From contig SDNV01000004.1 of the NCBI GenBank assembly GCA_004524515.1, forward strand, positions 1-54,678: a stretch of DNA of 54,678 nt, written 5' to 3'. Each line of letters begins with the position of its first letter. Position 1 is the first letter of the stretch. The notes below the pieces were generated by a model. It was not told the origin of the DNA. It saw only the letters and a list, made by a program, of their open reading frames with translations, and ran no database searches. The position numbers were made by a program, and so were the translations under genes. The stretch comes from Promethearchaeota archaeon (GTDB lineage: Archaea > Asgardarchaeota > Lokiarchaeia > Sigynarchaeales > SOKP01). Positions 54,085-54,678 of this stretch are shown here, piece by piece.

Positions 54085-54678
54085 ATGGAAACAATTAAAA
54101 AATATACCGATACTTGTTTTCAAATAATTCCTGGTTCGATTTATGGATTAATATCCGTCTCTTTGACGTTTCTTTTTGTTTTTCTTTCATATATTCATTT
54201 TCCGGGATACAATATATTATATAATGATATAAGCGTTTTGGGTATTGGCCCGGGGGTTTCTGCTCCTCTTTTTAATAACGGTCTTAAAATTGTTGGAATT
54301 ATTGCCATCCCTTTTTTTATTTATTTAGGAAAAATTCTAAAACAGACGTCAAATAATATAAAAATGATTAATAGAGCGGTCAAATTGTCAATTATGGGAT
54401 GTTTATCTTTATCACTAATCGGTTTTTTCCCTGTTATAAATTTCACAATGTCCATAATCCATGCAGGTTTAGCGTTAATTTTTTTTTTATGCTCGATGAT
54501 TAATTTGGTCATTTTTAGTATAACTATTCTTAAAGATCAGAGGTTTTCAAACCTTCATTCTCATGTGGGATTTATTATCGCAGGGTTAATTGCTTTTTAT
54601 ATTGCAGTAAGATGGTCGCTTGTAGAATGGATTGTCTTTTTTGCGTTAGGATTTTGGATAATAGATCTCAGTATCTAT
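54085..54678 (+). CDS. DUF998-like membrane protein, array copy 4 (cut by window end)
   Basis: The frame is open from ATG 54085 to the last base of the window (198 codons), so the C-terminus is missing, probably only a few residues. It is the most divergent copy: FPGYNILYNDISVLGIGPGV and NNGLKIVGIIAIPFFIYLG still align with the other copies, as does SLVEWIVFFALGFWII near the end. It extends the array to four members and perhaps more beyond the window. Confidence 0.78.
   Translation, partial: METIKKYTDTCFQIIPGSIYGLISVSLTFLFVFLSYIHFPGYNILYNDISVLGIGPGVSAPLFNNGLKIVGIIAIPFFIYLGKILKQTSNNIKMINRAVKLSIMGCLSLSLIGFFPVINFTMSIIHAGLALIFFLCSMINLVIFSITILKDQRFSNLHSHVGFIIAGLIAFYIAVRWSLVEWIVFFALGFWIIDLSIY

Noticed and set aside
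1..54678. CRISPR arrays, insertion sequences, proviral genes
   Set aside because: No regularly spaced direct repeats, transposase motifs, integrases or capsid-like proteins were seen in any frame.

Overview
The window is low-GC archaeal DNA, and I read it as an Asgard archaeon of the Lokiarchaeia/Prometheoarchaeum kind. The archaeal markers are a KH/MBL/beta-CASP nuclease of the aCPSF1 (FttA) family, a GatAB amidotransferase pair, an archaeal-type EF-2, tRNA genes without encoded CCA, T-rich gene ends and TATA-like promoters. Asgard-type features are a Roadblock/LC7 protein, B-box-like zinc-finger proteins, an EF-2 paralogue without the diphthamide histidine, a peroxisome-type SDR of beta-oxidation and a tRNA with non-canonical introns. 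The lineage is inferred from gene content. No rRNA, CRISPR array, insertion sequence or provirus was seen.

Layout. 0.3-3.2 kb: gatA-gatB. 3.3 kb: Roadblock protein. 3.9-7.3 kb: an ECF-type uptake system (S, T and a fused double ATPase); the T gene has no ATG/GTG/TTG start. 7.4-17.1 kb: an acyl-CoA/sugar metabolism block with an MFE-2-like SDR, a TIM-barrel isomerase, an MFS carrier, two acyl-CoA dehydrogenases, a 3-hydroxyacyl-CoA dehydrogenase and a MenB/BadI-like crotonase. 18.2-21.6 kb: three tandem paralogous membrane proteins, one with a zinc ribbon. 21.7-25.3 kb: a DUF72 protein, an unknown 518-residue membrane protein and an orphan beta-class DNA methyltransferase. 25.3-34.1 kb: saccharide genes (PfkB kinase, GH5_12-like glycosidase, fucose/arabinose-isomerase-family protein, ArsR-like regulator, GPH sugar carrier). 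34.4-34.8 kb: a frameshifted zinc-finger membrane protein. 35.0-38.6 kb: a GT87-like glycosyltransferase with a secreted partner, hisA and a DsbD/UreH-like membrane protein. 38.7-42.0 kb: a 790-residue zinc-finger/winged-helix/beta-sandwich protein, a NikR-like regulator and a parvulin.

42.0-50.6 kb is an information-processing block: a tRNA-Gln(CUG) interrupted in the variable region and the T loop, an unidentified structured RNA candidate, an HD-domain dNTPase, a NapH-like ferredoxin protein, aCPSF1, purN, an H/ACA-like RNA candidate, the diphthamide-less EF-2 paralogue, tRNA-Gly(CCC), and a 46-residue ORF matching only the last helices of TFB. A DEAD-box helicase and four tandem DUF998-like membrane proteins follow, the last cut by the window edge.

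The strongest leads are the multi-domain protein at 38.7 kb, the doubly interrupted tRNA-Gln, the EF-2 paralogue, the two unassigned structured RNA candidates, and the broken or remnant genes (zinc finger at 34.4 kb, TFB tail at 50.4 kb).
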